Assembly (NCBI GenBank): GCA_015486705.1
Contig: WFRG01000002.1
Span: forward strand, 1 to 24,000
Length of the DNA stretch: 24,000 nucleotides
Origin: Hippea sp.
Lineage (GTDB): Bacteria; Campylobacterota_A; Desulfurellia; Desulfurellales; Hippeaceae
Direction of reading: 5' to 3'
Shown: piece by piece, positions 1 through 6,634 of the stretch
Numbering within the stretch: position 1 is the stretch's first letter
Layout of the letters: the number at the start of each line of letters is the position of its first letter
Translations under genes and position numbers: made by a program
The notes under the pieces: generated by a model
Databases searched by the model: none
The model's input: the letters and a program-made list of their open reading frames with translations, nothing else
Told to the model about the DNA's origin: nothing

Positions 1-173
1 TTATTTAACTGTTCTATCTTTTTACTCAATAAACTTTCCAAACTTCTAAGCTCATTTATCTTTTCAACAATGGTACTCAAATTTTGTTCGTTTGTCTGAG
101 CAGGGAAAGCAGGTAATGCAAAGCTAACCGTTATTGACAATACGATTAGCAGCTTTAATGCTCGCAATATCAT
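1..173 (-). CDS. MotE-like flagellar protein, N-terminal part (partial)
   Basis: This is the first 57 codons of a gene that continues past the left edge of the window. Translation starts at the ATG at 173-171, preceded by GAGG about seven bases upstream inside fliJ. The first ~24 residues form a basic and then hydrophobic segment ending in Ala-rich sequence, which is a signal peptide or membrane anchor. After it comes a charged heptad-like stretch (residues ~35-57) that looks coiled-coil. A membrane-anchored coiled-coil protein right after fliJ is typical of MotE, the periplasmic stator chaperone related to the MgtE N domain. The diagnostic C-terminal part lies outside the window, so the name rests on position and N-terminal architecture. 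The reading frame overlaps fliJ by 50 bases, which suggests translational coupling. Confidence 0.6.
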   Translation of the reverse strand, partial: MILRALKLLIVLSITVSFALPAFPAQTNEQNLSTIVEKINELRSLESLLSKKIEQLN

Positions 174-576
174 CCAAAAACCTCATTTCTGCACGTGATA
201 AGTTAATTTTGTATTCTTCAAGTTGCTTTTCTTTCAATTTTTCAAGTTTCTTCTTTTCTTTTAACAACTCTTTAGCTTCATTTATGAGTTTATTTTTCTC
301 TTCAGATAACATTAAAATTTTATTTTCAATAATGGATATTTCAACCTCGCATTTCTCAACTAACTCACCAAGAAAAATTATCAGATTCCTATCTGGCTCA
401 TCAGAATTTAAAAGTTTAAAAATCTTTGCCCTTCTTTTTCTATTCTCATTTTCAAGATTCAGTTTTTCCTGTTGTAAGCTCGATATCTCTTTCTCCAAGG
501 CTGCTATTTTCATTCTCTTATCGTCTAACAACTTTGACTTTATATTTAACAATTTTTCAAACCTAAAAACAAACAT
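124..576 (-). CDS. fliJ: Flagellar export chaperone/stalk protein FliJ
   Basis: The 150-residue product is almost entirely charged alpha-helix (very rich in Lys, Glu and Leu) and should form an antiparallel coiled coil. That is the hallmark of FliJ, the central stalk-like subunit of the flagellar type III export ATPase, related in fold to the F1 gamma subunit. The N-terminus (MFVFRFEKLL) matches the usual FliJ opening. The ATG at 576-574 shares one base with the fliI stop codon (TGATG), as expected for a coupled fliI-fliJ pair. Length is near the usual ~145-150 residues. Sequence identity in FliJ is always low, so gene order carries much of the assignment. Confidence 0.88.
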   Translation of the reverse strand: MFVFRFEKLLNIKSKLLDDKRMKIAALEKEISSLQQEKLNLENENRKRRAKIFKLLNSDEPDRNLIIFLGELVEKCEVEISIIENKILMLSEEKNKLINEAKELLKEKKKLEKLKEKQLEEYKINLSRAEMRFLDDIASIKAANRIVNNG

Positions 577-1877
577 CAGCTAAATATTGACTCCATAATT
601 TTTATTGTATCATCAAAGCTAAAAGACTCCTCTACTCTTTGAGCCAAAAACTGCTCTACCTTATCAATATACTTTAAAGCTTCATCTATGTCTTTATTTG
701 AACCCTTAACATAAGCACCAATATTTACCAAATCTTCAGCATCCGCATATATAGATAGGACTTTTCTCACCTTTAAAGCCAATTCTTTGTGTCTACCGTC
801 TGCTATAGAGTTCATCAATCGCGATACGCTCTTTAAAACATCGATGGCAGGATACCTACCACGTTCAGCTATTTTTCTTGATAAAACAATATGACCATCC
901 AATATTGACCTTGACGCATCAGCTATTGGTTCCATTAAATCATCTCCATCAACTAAAACCGTATATACAGCCGTTACTGAACCACTTTTAAAGTTACCTG
1001 CCCTTTCCATCAATCTAGGAAGAAGCGTGAAAACACTCGGAGTGTAGCCCTTGCTTGTTGGAGGCTCACCAACAGCCAAGCCAATCTCCCTTTGAGCCAT
1101 TGCAAAACGCGTAACAGAGTCCATCATAAACATAACGTCCATACCCTGATCTTTAAAGAAATCCGCAATGGAGGCAGCCACAAACGCACCCTCGCGTCTC
1201 AACAGAGGCGCCTCATCGCTCGTCGCCACAACAACAACACTTCTTTTTAAGCCCTCTTCTTTTAAATCATTTTCGATAAACTCACGAACCTCTCTCCCAC
1301 GCTCACCAATTAAAGCAATAACGTTAACGTCAGCAGAGCTGTTTCTTGCTATCATACCCATCAAAGTACTTTTCCCTACTCCACTACCAGCAAAAATTCC
1401 AACTCTTTGGCCTTTGCCTAAAGTCAACAATCCATCTATTGCCTTTACACCAACAGACAGTTTCTCTTTTATGATTTCCCTCTCCAACGGAGAAACGGGT
1501 TTTGGATAGACAGGGTAAAAATCGTCTATCTGAACTGAACCTTTATTGTCAATCGGCTTGCCCAAGGCATTTATAACTCTTCCAAGTAATTTCTTACCAA
1601 CAGGAACCTCTAAACCCCTACCTTCGGATTTAACCAAACTTTGCGATTTTACCCCATCTAAAACGCCTAAAGGCATCAAAACAATTCCATCCTCATCAAA
1701 CCCTACAACTTCAGAGTCCATCCACCCAAAATCAGTCTGAATCTTGCACACATCTCCTATTTTAACATTTTTAGGTCCTGTTGATTTTATAGTAATACCT
1801 GCTACTTTTTTTATTCTTCCGTAGGTAACAACAAGGTTTCTATTTAAAGCGTCTTTAAGCTTTAAAATCTTACTCAT
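576..1877 (-). CDS. fliI: Flagellum-specific export ATPase FliI
   Basis: This 433-residue protein is the hexameric ATPase of the flagellar type III export apparatus, on the cytoplasmic side of the basal body. It resembles F1-ATPase beta: an N-terminal beta-barrel (~1-90), a central nucleotide-binding domain and a helical C-terminal domain. Walker A, GSGVGKST, is at residues ~164-171. GERGREV (~190-196) carries the conserved glutamates next to the active site, and the Walker B strand VMFMMD is at ~247-252, followed by DSVTRFAMAQRE. Length is normal (about 435-460 in the family). The start overlaps the end of fliH by 8 bases and the end touches fliJ. Flagellar rather than virulence-type secretion is supported by the fliF-G-H-I-J order. 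Confidence 0.96.
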   Translation of the reverse strand: MSKILKLKDALNRNLVVTYGRIKKVAGITIKSTGPKNVKIGDVCKIQTDFGWMDSEVVGFDEDGIVLMPLGVLDGVKSQSLVKSEGRGLEVPVGKKLLGRVINALGKPIDNKGSVQIDDFYPVYPKPVSPLEREIIKEKLSVGVKAIDGLLTLGKGQRVGIFAGSGVGKSTLMGMIARNSSADVNVIALIGERGREVREFIENDLKEEGLKRSVVVVATSDEAPLLRREGAFVAASIADFFKDQGMDVMFMMDSVTRFAMAQREIGLAVGEPPTSKGYTPSVFTLLPRLMERAGNFKSGSVTAVYTVLVDGDDLMEPIADASRSILDGHIVLSRKIAERGRYPAIDVLKSVSRLMNSIADGRHKELALKVRKVLSIYADAEDLVNIGAYVKGSNKDIDEALKYIDKVEQFLAQRVEESFSFDDTIKIMESIFS

Positions 1878-2631
1878 TAACGAGTGTACCTTTTATTTGC
1901 TCCAATTTTGTATCAACACTCGCATCTATAACGTTTCCATTTTCCTCTTCTATTATTATTGAACCTTCTTTAAGGCTTTCATCCTCAACAATTTCAACAT
2001 CTTTGGAGTTAGAAACAAGTTCTTTGTCGAGTTTTGAAGCATCATCAGGATTAAGTTTTATTTTCACTTTATTCGATTCAGTTAAACCAATAGCGTCTTT
2101 AACCATACTATTTATAGCATCTTTGTTTACCTTGAGTTCATTAGCTATAACCTTCTTAGAAATGTCCAAAATCATATCTGTAGCAACATTTTCAAGCTCC
2201 TCATACTTCTTTGATATTTCCTTCGCCGTTAAAATAAGTTTCTCTATAGCCTGCTGCATTTTTTGAGTATACTCTTCTGTAATTTTATCAAAAATACCTT
2301 TGGCATCCTTTAGTCCCTTCTCATAACCTTCACGGTAGCCTAACTCAAATCCTTCTTTCTTTGCTTGTTCCTTAATTATACGGGATTCTTCTAATGCCTG
2401 TTGCTTGGTTGTTTCTATAATAGTTTTCAACTCTCTCTCTATAGCTTCTTTATCTATTATAGGAGAAGCAGATTGTTCTTCAGGCTTTTCGTTTTTATCT
2501 AAATCACCATCACTTACATTGAGGTTGCGCTCATTGTTACTTGATGCAGCAGTCCCAGCAATACTACTATTTATAGCGCTTTCTTCTTCTCCCAATTCCT
2601 TAAACACGTATTCTTCCACTTTAAACGGCAT
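1870..2631 (-). CDS. fliH: Flagellar assembly protein FliH
   Basis: FliH binds FliI and anchors it to the C ring as the peripheral stalk and regulator of the export ATPase. The 253-residue product has a low-complexity acidic/Ser-Asn N-terminal ~60 residues, then a charged helix. A Gly-xxx-Gly ladder runs through G94, G98, G102 and G106, which is the known FliH signature for a tight helix dimer. A C-terminal V-ATPase-E-like domain follows (~140-253). The ATG at 2631 shares one base with the fliG stop (TAATG), and the gene overlaps fliI by 8 bases. Length is typical. Gene order and the glycine ladder make the call firm, although primary sequence is poorly conserved in this family. Confidence 0.92.
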   Translation of the reverse strand: MPFKVEEYVFKELGEEESAINSSIAGTAASSNNERNLNVSDGDLDKNEKPEEQSASPIIDKEAIERELKTIIETTKQQALEESRIIKEQAKKEGFELGYREGYEKGLKDAKGIFDKITEEYTQKMQQAIEKLILTAKEISKKYEELENVATDMILDISKKVIANELKVNKDAINSMVKDAIGLTESNKVKIKLNPDDASKLDKELVSNSKDVEIVEDESLKEGSIIIEEENGNVIDASVDTKLEQIKGTLVNE

Positions 2632-3665
2632 TACACGACAACCTCTTCACCGCCACCGCCAATTGATATGACACCTTCTTCATCAAGTTTTCTAACGATA
2701 TCGACAATAACTTTTTGAGCCCTCTCAACATCCTTAACCTTAACAGCCCCCAAGAACTCGAGCTCTTCTTTAAGGGTCTCAGCTGCACGAGATGACATAT
2801 TTTTAAAGAACTTATCCTTCAATTCGTCAGATGCACCCTTCAGTGCCATAATAAGATCTTTCTTGTCCACATGTTTAAGAAGTTCTTGTATATCCTGATC
2901 GCTGAGTTTCATAATATCTTCAAATACGAACATCATATCGCGTATTTGGCTCGCAAGGTCTGGATTATGTTCAGCTATAGCATCTATTAAAGCTTTGGAT
3001 TCTACCCTTCCCATTCTGTTGACAATTTCTGAAACCTTCCTTACACCACCCAATTCGATATTGGTTCCACTGACACTTTCTAACTTAGATTCAAGTACTT
3101 CCGAAACATGTTTAATCACAGCAGGAGAAACATTTTCTAACGATGCCATCCTTAATGTCACATCAGCTTGCAACTCTTTTGGGAGCAAGCTCAACACTTC
3201 AGCAGCGGTTGATTGATCTAAATGAGCCAAAATTATCGCTATCGTTTGCGGATGTTCACTCTGTATAAACTTAACAAGTTGCTTAGGGTCAATATTTTCT
3301 AGGTAATCAAAACCGTAGCTCGATTCCATCATTTTAATCAATTTATCAATTATCCTTTGAGCCTCCTCTGGCCCCAACGTTTTAACTAGAATTTCTTTTG
3401 CATACTCAAGCCCACCAACACTCATAAACTCTTTAGCTTTGAGCATTTTGTAAAATTCATCTACAACATCCCTAATTATCTTAGGGTCAACAGTTTTCAT
3501 AAATGCTATCTCTTTAGATATAGCCTCTATATCTTGTTTTGGCAAATACGAAAGTACTTTTGGCGATAAGTCATCTCCCAAAACAATTGTTAAGATTGCT
3601 GCTTTCTGGTGAGGAGTTAAATCCTCAGATGTTTTTATATCGGTAGGACTATTGGCTGCTGGCAT
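2631..3665 (-). CDS. fliG: Flagellar motor switch protein FliG
   Basis: FliG forms the upper C ring, binds FliF and carries the torque helix that meets the stator. The 344-residue product shows the middle-domain EHPQ motif at 137-140, GGVRK at 206-210, and a C-terminal torque helix around 279-304 with alternating charges (D280, E281, K283, D284, K285, R293, E300, E301). Length matches the family (~330-345). It ends in a short Gly-rich tail (GGGGEEVVV). The ATG follows the fliF stop by three bases and has AAGGGGTGAT as a ribosome binding site. Proteins of this kind act in rotation, switching and assembly. Confidence 0.97.
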   Translation of the reverse strand: MPAANSPTDIKTSEDLTPHQKAAILTIVLGDDLSPKVLSYLPKQDIEAISKEIAFMKTVDPKIIRDVVDEFYKMLKAKEFMSVGGLEYAKEILVKTLGPEEAQRIIDKLIKMMESSYGFDYLENIDPKQLVKFIQSEHPQTIAIILAHLDQSTAAEVLSLLPKELQADVTLRMASLENVSPAVIKHVSEVLESKLESVSGTNIELGGVRKVSEIVNRMGRVESKALIDAIAEHNPDLASQIRDMMFVFEDIMKLSDQDIQELLKHVDKKDLIMALKGASDELKDKFFKNMSSRAAETLKEELEFLGAVKVKDVERAQKVIVDIVRKLDEEGVISIGGGGEEVVV

Positions 3666-3668
3666 ATA

Positions 3669-5330
3669 TCACCCCTTAGATTTAGATAACAAAATAGTTT
3701 TTATGAGATTTGCGATTTCCTCCGGATTACTTGATGCAGCTTCTCTAATTTTATCCTCCATCATAGAGCTTCTAATCTTTTCTTCATCAACAACCTCTTC
3801 TTCTTCAAGCTTAGATGCTATCTCCTCCTCTATTTCTTTAACAGTTTTTCCTTTGACAGCCTCTTCTTCTAATGCTTCGCCCTCACCTAAACCTTCTGCC
3901 TCAGCCTTAGATTTCTTCTCCTCGGCTTTACCAGTGGTTACGGTTATCACATTTTTAATAAACTTCCTTAAGAATAGGAAATAGAAAATTGCTAACAATA
4001 ACGCAATCAAAGCGTATTTGTAATAGCTTGCAAAATTTATTACCATACTACCACCGTTCAGCATACTACCTCCACTGCCTTCATTCATACCCAACGATGC
4101 AAACCTCATACACGTAACTGTAACCTTATCACCCCTATCTTTTGAATACCCAACGGCACTCATAACGGCTTGTTGTATATCATTTAACGTAGCTTTATCT
4201 AAAGGTTCGAACTTATATCCTACAACTTTACCTTTCTTGTTCTTTGTAGACTTATAAAGCCCATCCACAACAACAGCTACAGACACCTTCTTTATCTTTA
4301 TAAGAGGTTCTTCTGTTACAGTTTCTGTACTACCAACATCATAATTTGTCACTGTTTTAGATTTAGAGGATTTAGATGCAGATGTGTTTTGCTGGCTATT
4401 ATTTCCAACATTCGAAACAACCCCAGGAACACCCTGTGTGGTTGGCGTCGTAGAAGTAGATTCTTCATCTTCCTCACTAACAACAACACTATTTGGATCA
4501 TAAGCAACAGATTTCTTTTTAACCTTGCTCAAATCAAGGCTCACATCTACGCTTACAACAAATTTATCCTTACCCAAAATAGGCAAAAGCATACTTTGAA
4601 TTCTCTGTTTATATTGCTGCTCTATCAACTGTTTATACTTTATTTCATTGGCTGTAAGCAATTGTTCATCGGATTCATTAACCGATAATAGATTACCATC
4701 ACTATCAACAATGGTCACATCTTTATAAGATAATCCTGGAACTGCTGCGGCTACAAGCTTTTGAATGGACAAAACTTGGCTTCGAGTTATAGGTCTATAC
4801 AAATTCAGAACAATGCTCGCTGTTGAAGGTTGTTGTTGTTCGGTAAAGATAGTTGGTTTAGGTATTGCTATATTTATTTTAGCAGACTTAACCTCATTTA
4901 TGTTTTCAATCGTTCTTGTCAGCTCCCCTTCTAAAGCCCTAATGTAATTTACATTCTCAACAAACGGTGTTGTACCGAAACTCTGCTTGTTAAAAATTTC
5001 AAAACCAACAACGCCGTGCTTTGGTAATCCAGACGCCACAAGGTCAAGCCTTAAGCTATAAACCTCATCTTTAGGAACCTCTATTACTGAGCCACCCTGT
5101 TCTAATTTGTACTTTATACCGTGTTGATTGAGGTATGTAACAATGTCAGATGCATCCTTTGCGTTCAAATTGGTAAAGAGTGGTGCATACGTGACCTTAC
5201 TTGATTCAATTAATATAAACAACACACCAGCAAACAGCACACCTATTGAGCTAAATAGGATTATCTTTTGTTGCTTCGACAAATTAGTATAGAATTTCTT
5301 AATTTGCTCGACGAAAAGCTTAAAATCCAT
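3669..5330 (-). CDS. fliF: Flagellar MS-ring protein FliF
   Basis: FliF builds the inner-membrane MS ring, the base on which the motor and export gate assemble. From the ATG at 5330 the product is 553 residues: TM1 at ~22-42, the periplasmic ring-building motifs (~45-265), a Ser/Thr/Asn-rich loop (~288-335), a second periplasmic part, TM2 at ~436-455, an acidic cytoplasmic linker (~470-515) and a C-terminal helix (~525-553) that should bind FliG. An in-frame TTG at 5336 would add two residues but is less likely. No good ribosome binding site precedes either start. A candidate promoter (TTGCCA-N16-TATATT) ends only a few bases upstream, so a leaderless transcript is possible in addition to operon readthrough. 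Confidence 0.96.
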   Translation of the reverse strand: MDFKLFVEQIKKFYTNLSKQQKIILFSSIGVLFAGVLFILIESSKVTYAPLFTNLNAKDASDIVTYLNQHGIKYKLEQGGSVIEVPKDEVYSLRLDLVASGLPKHGVVGFEIFNKQSFGTTPFVENVNYIRALEGELTRTIENINEVKSAKINIAIPKPTIFTEQQQPSTASIVLNLYRPITRSQVLSIQKLVAAAVPGLSYKDVTIVDSDGNLLSVNESDEQLLTANEIKYKQLIEQQYKQRIQSMLLPILGKDKFVVSVDVSLDLSKVKKKSVAYDPNSVVVSEEDEESTSTTPTTQGVPGVVSNVGNNSQQNTSASKSSKSKTVTNYDVGSTETVTEEPLIKIKKVSVAVVVDGLYKSTKNKKGKVVGYKFEPLDKATLNDIQQAVMSAVGYSKDRGDKVTVTCMRFASLGMNEGSGGSMLNGGSMVINFASYYKYALIALLLAIFYFLFLRKFIKNVITVTTGKAEEKKSKAEAEGLGEGEALEEEAVKGKTVKEIEEEIASKLEEEEVVDEEKIRSSMMEDKIREAASSNPEEIANLIKTILLSKSKG

Positions 5331-5338
5331 ACACAAAC

Positions 5339-5366
5339 AATATAATAAATTTGGTTAGTTTGGCAA
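5339..5366 (-). promoter_or_regulatory. Candidate sigma-70 promoter upstream of fliF
   Basis: On the minus strand, TTGCCA (5366-5361) and TATATT (5344-5339) are separated by 16 bases, each with five of six consensus positions. The predicted start would lie at or within a few bases of the fliF ATG, implying a leaderless or near-leaderless mRNA. The site sits in the 46-50 base gap between fliE and fliF. AT-rich DNA produces such matches by chance, so this is tentative. Confidence 0.3.
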
Positions 5367-5380
5367 GAGATATTTAATTA

Positions 5381-5677
5381 TTACACTTGCATGCGCATTA
5401 CTTCTTTGTAAGCATCGATAGCCTTGTTGCGAATCTCGGTAAGGAGCTTTAGCGATACGTCAGCTTTTTCTATTGCCATAACGGCATCTTGAATATTTTC
5501 CATTTTTCCAGAAGCAATAGCTTCAATAGATTCGTCAGCTTTATTTTGAAGCTTATTTACTTCATCCAATGATTTCTTAAGTATTTCGTCAAAAGAATCA
5601 CCTTTAACTTTGTTTTGGCTGTTTTGGCTATCTATTTTATTATCTATGGGTTTCAGTACTACATCTTTTATATCCAT
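5381..5677 (-). CDS. fliE: Flagellar hook-basal body complex protein FliE
   Basis: FliE is the small adaptor joining the MS ring/export gate to the proximal rod. The C-terminal half shows the typical helical pattern: DSFDEILKKSLDEVNKLQ, then a QDAVMAIEKADVSLKLLTEIRNKAIDAY-like region ending in YKEVMRMQV. I place the start at the ATG at 5677, giving 98 residues, near the usual ~100. An in-frame TTG at 5698 would add seven residues (beginning MDYHGCK) that do not resemble FliE. The ribosome binding site is weak for either choice. It follows flgC by 34 bases, in the common flgB-flgC-fliE-fliF order. Confidence 0.92.
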   Translation of the reverse strand: MDIKDVVLKPIDNKIDSQNSQNKVKGDSFDEILKKSLDEVNKLQNKADESIEAIASGKMENIQDAVMAIEKADVSLKLLTEIRNKAIDAYKEVMRMQV

Positions 5678-5711
5678 CTTGCAACCATGATAATCCAATT
5701 TTTTGTTTTTT

Positions 5712-6125
5712 TCAAGTCCTCAGCACACCCAAAGCTGCTTGGACAGTCTGTTTTGCTGAATCTATTACAGAAGCATTCGCTTGGTAAGTTCTCATAGCAT
5801 CTATGAGATTAGTCATTTCAATAACTGGATTTATGTTAGGATAGGCAACATAGCCTTTTTTATTAGCCAAAGGATTGTTTGGGTCATAAACCAACTTAGG
5901 AGGAGTATCATCCCTTACAACATCAGCAACCTCAACTTCCTTTAGTACATCTGAAAATTTACCATAACTTTTGGCTTCAAATATAACATCCCTTCTTTTA
6001 TAAGGACCGCCTTCTGGTGTTTTTACACTATCGGCATTTGCAATGTTTGACGATATGATATTCATTCTTAAACGCTGGGCACTCATGCCAGAGGCCGCGA
6101 TATTCATACTATCAAAAATGCTCAT
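5712..6125 (-). CDS. flgC: Flagellar proximal rod protein FlgC
   Basis: FlgC is a proximal rod subunit secreted through the flagellar export gate. The 137-residue product opens with the rod/hook-family N-terminal helix (MSIFDSMNIAASGMSAQRLR), followed by the SSNIANADSV motif around residues 25-34 and the YKRRDVIFEA segment. It closes with a heptad helix (MTNLIDAMRTYQANASVIDSAKQ) ending in ALGVLRT. The ANADT/S motif and the hydrophobic helices at both ends are the signature of axial flagellar proteins. Length matches the family (~134-140). An AGGAGGGGG ribosome binding site lies about eight bases upstream. It follows flgB by 22 bases. Confidence 0.96.
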   Translation of the reverse strand: MSIFDSMNIAASGMSAQRLRMNIISSNIANADSVKTPEGGPYKRRDVIFEAKSYGKFSDVLKEVEVADVVRDDTPPKLVYDPNNPLANKKGYVAYPNINPVIEMTNLIDAMRTYQANASVIDSAKQTVQAALGVLRT

Positions 6126-6147
6126 TACTTACCCCCTCCTATGCATG

Positions 6148-6546
6148 TTATGTGTTCTTTGTCGAAGATATTATGTCGCTATATTGGTTAAACTTATACC
6201 TCTCAAATGCAGTCAAAGCGTTAATCAAAAGCGTATTCTTAGCCAATGTCGTCATTTCTTTATCTAACTTCACATTGTTCTTGTCGTTTTTTGCAAGATA
6301 ATCTGTTTTGTCTTCTCTAACCAAATATTTTAAATCTTCACTCGGTTGGATATGTCGTTGATCTGTGGTTTTTAACTTTAAATCTTTATCGGCTAAATTT
6401 AAAACGTCTTCAAACGGTATATGTTTAGCTCTATAACCCGGGGTGTCGGCATTTGCTATATTACTTGCAACAACTTCTTGCCTCAAAACAGATATATCCA
6501 AAGATTTCTTAAGATAACCGAAAACAGGGTCATTTAAAAAAGCCAT
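6148..6546 (-). CDS. flgB: Flagellar proximal rod protein FlgB
   Basis: FlgB is the other proximal rod subunit. The 132-residue product carries the family motif VVASNIANADTPGYRA at about residues 26-41, and the helical C-terminus that packs in the rod. The ATG at 6546 is preceded by GGAGGTGAT, a near-perfect match to the 16S rRNA 3' end, about five bases upstream. It is the first gene of the flagellar operon. The 88 bases upstream separate it from the divergent HD-GYP gene and contain a sigma-54-type promoter. Length is within the family range (~115-140). Confidence 0.96.
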   Translation of the reverse strand: MAFLNDPVFGYLKKSLDISVLRQEVVASNIANADTPGYRAKHIPFEDVLNLADKDLKLKTTDQRHIQPSEDLKYLVREDKTDYLAKNDKNNVKLDKEMTTLAKNTLLINALTAFERYKFNQYSDIISSTKNT

Positions 6547-6570
6547 TTAAATCACCTCCAGAAAATGTTT

Positions 6571-6586
6571 AGCAAAAATAATTCCA
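6571..6586 (-). promoter_or_regulatory. Sigma-54 type promoter of the flgB operon
   Basis: On the minus strand the sequence TGGAATTATTTTTGCT has GG and GC exactly ten bases apart, with the -12 element TTGCT. It fits the RpoN pattern TGGCAC-N5-TTGCW except for two positions in the -24 box. The predicted start lies near 6561, and the strong flgB ribosome binding site follows. RpoN control of rod and hook genes is known in many polar-flagellated bacteria. An enhancer site for an activator was not identified. Confidence 0.6.
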
Positions 6587-6595
6587 ATGTAACGA

Positions 6596-6625
6596 TTGAC
6601 TAATGGCTAACTCCTATGGTAAAAA
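6596..6625 (+). promoter_or_regulatory. Candidate sigma-70 promoter of the HD-GYP gene
   Basis: TTGACT (6596-6601) is followed after 18 bases by TAAAAA (6620-6625), which is preceded by TGG, an extended -10 feature. The predicted transcription start, about 6632, lies only a few bases before the ATG at 6635. No ribosome binding site is seen there, so the message could be leaderless. The match to the -10 box is modest. Confidence 0.35.
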
Positions 6626-6634
6626 TTACTCGTC

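Noticed and set aside
134..583. 149-codon open frame on the plus strand opposite fliJ
   Set aside because: It mirrors the low-complexity Lys/Glu-rich fliJ frame, giving a Phe/Ser-rich product with no ribosome binding site or family features.
3780..3960. Possible frameshift or insertion in fliF because of the acidic low-complexity segment
   Set aside because: The frame is continuous, and acidic variable linkers before the FliG-binding helix are common in FliF.
5678..5698. TTG start giving a longer FliE
   Set aside because: The seven added residues do not resemble FliE, and the internal ATG gives the usual length.
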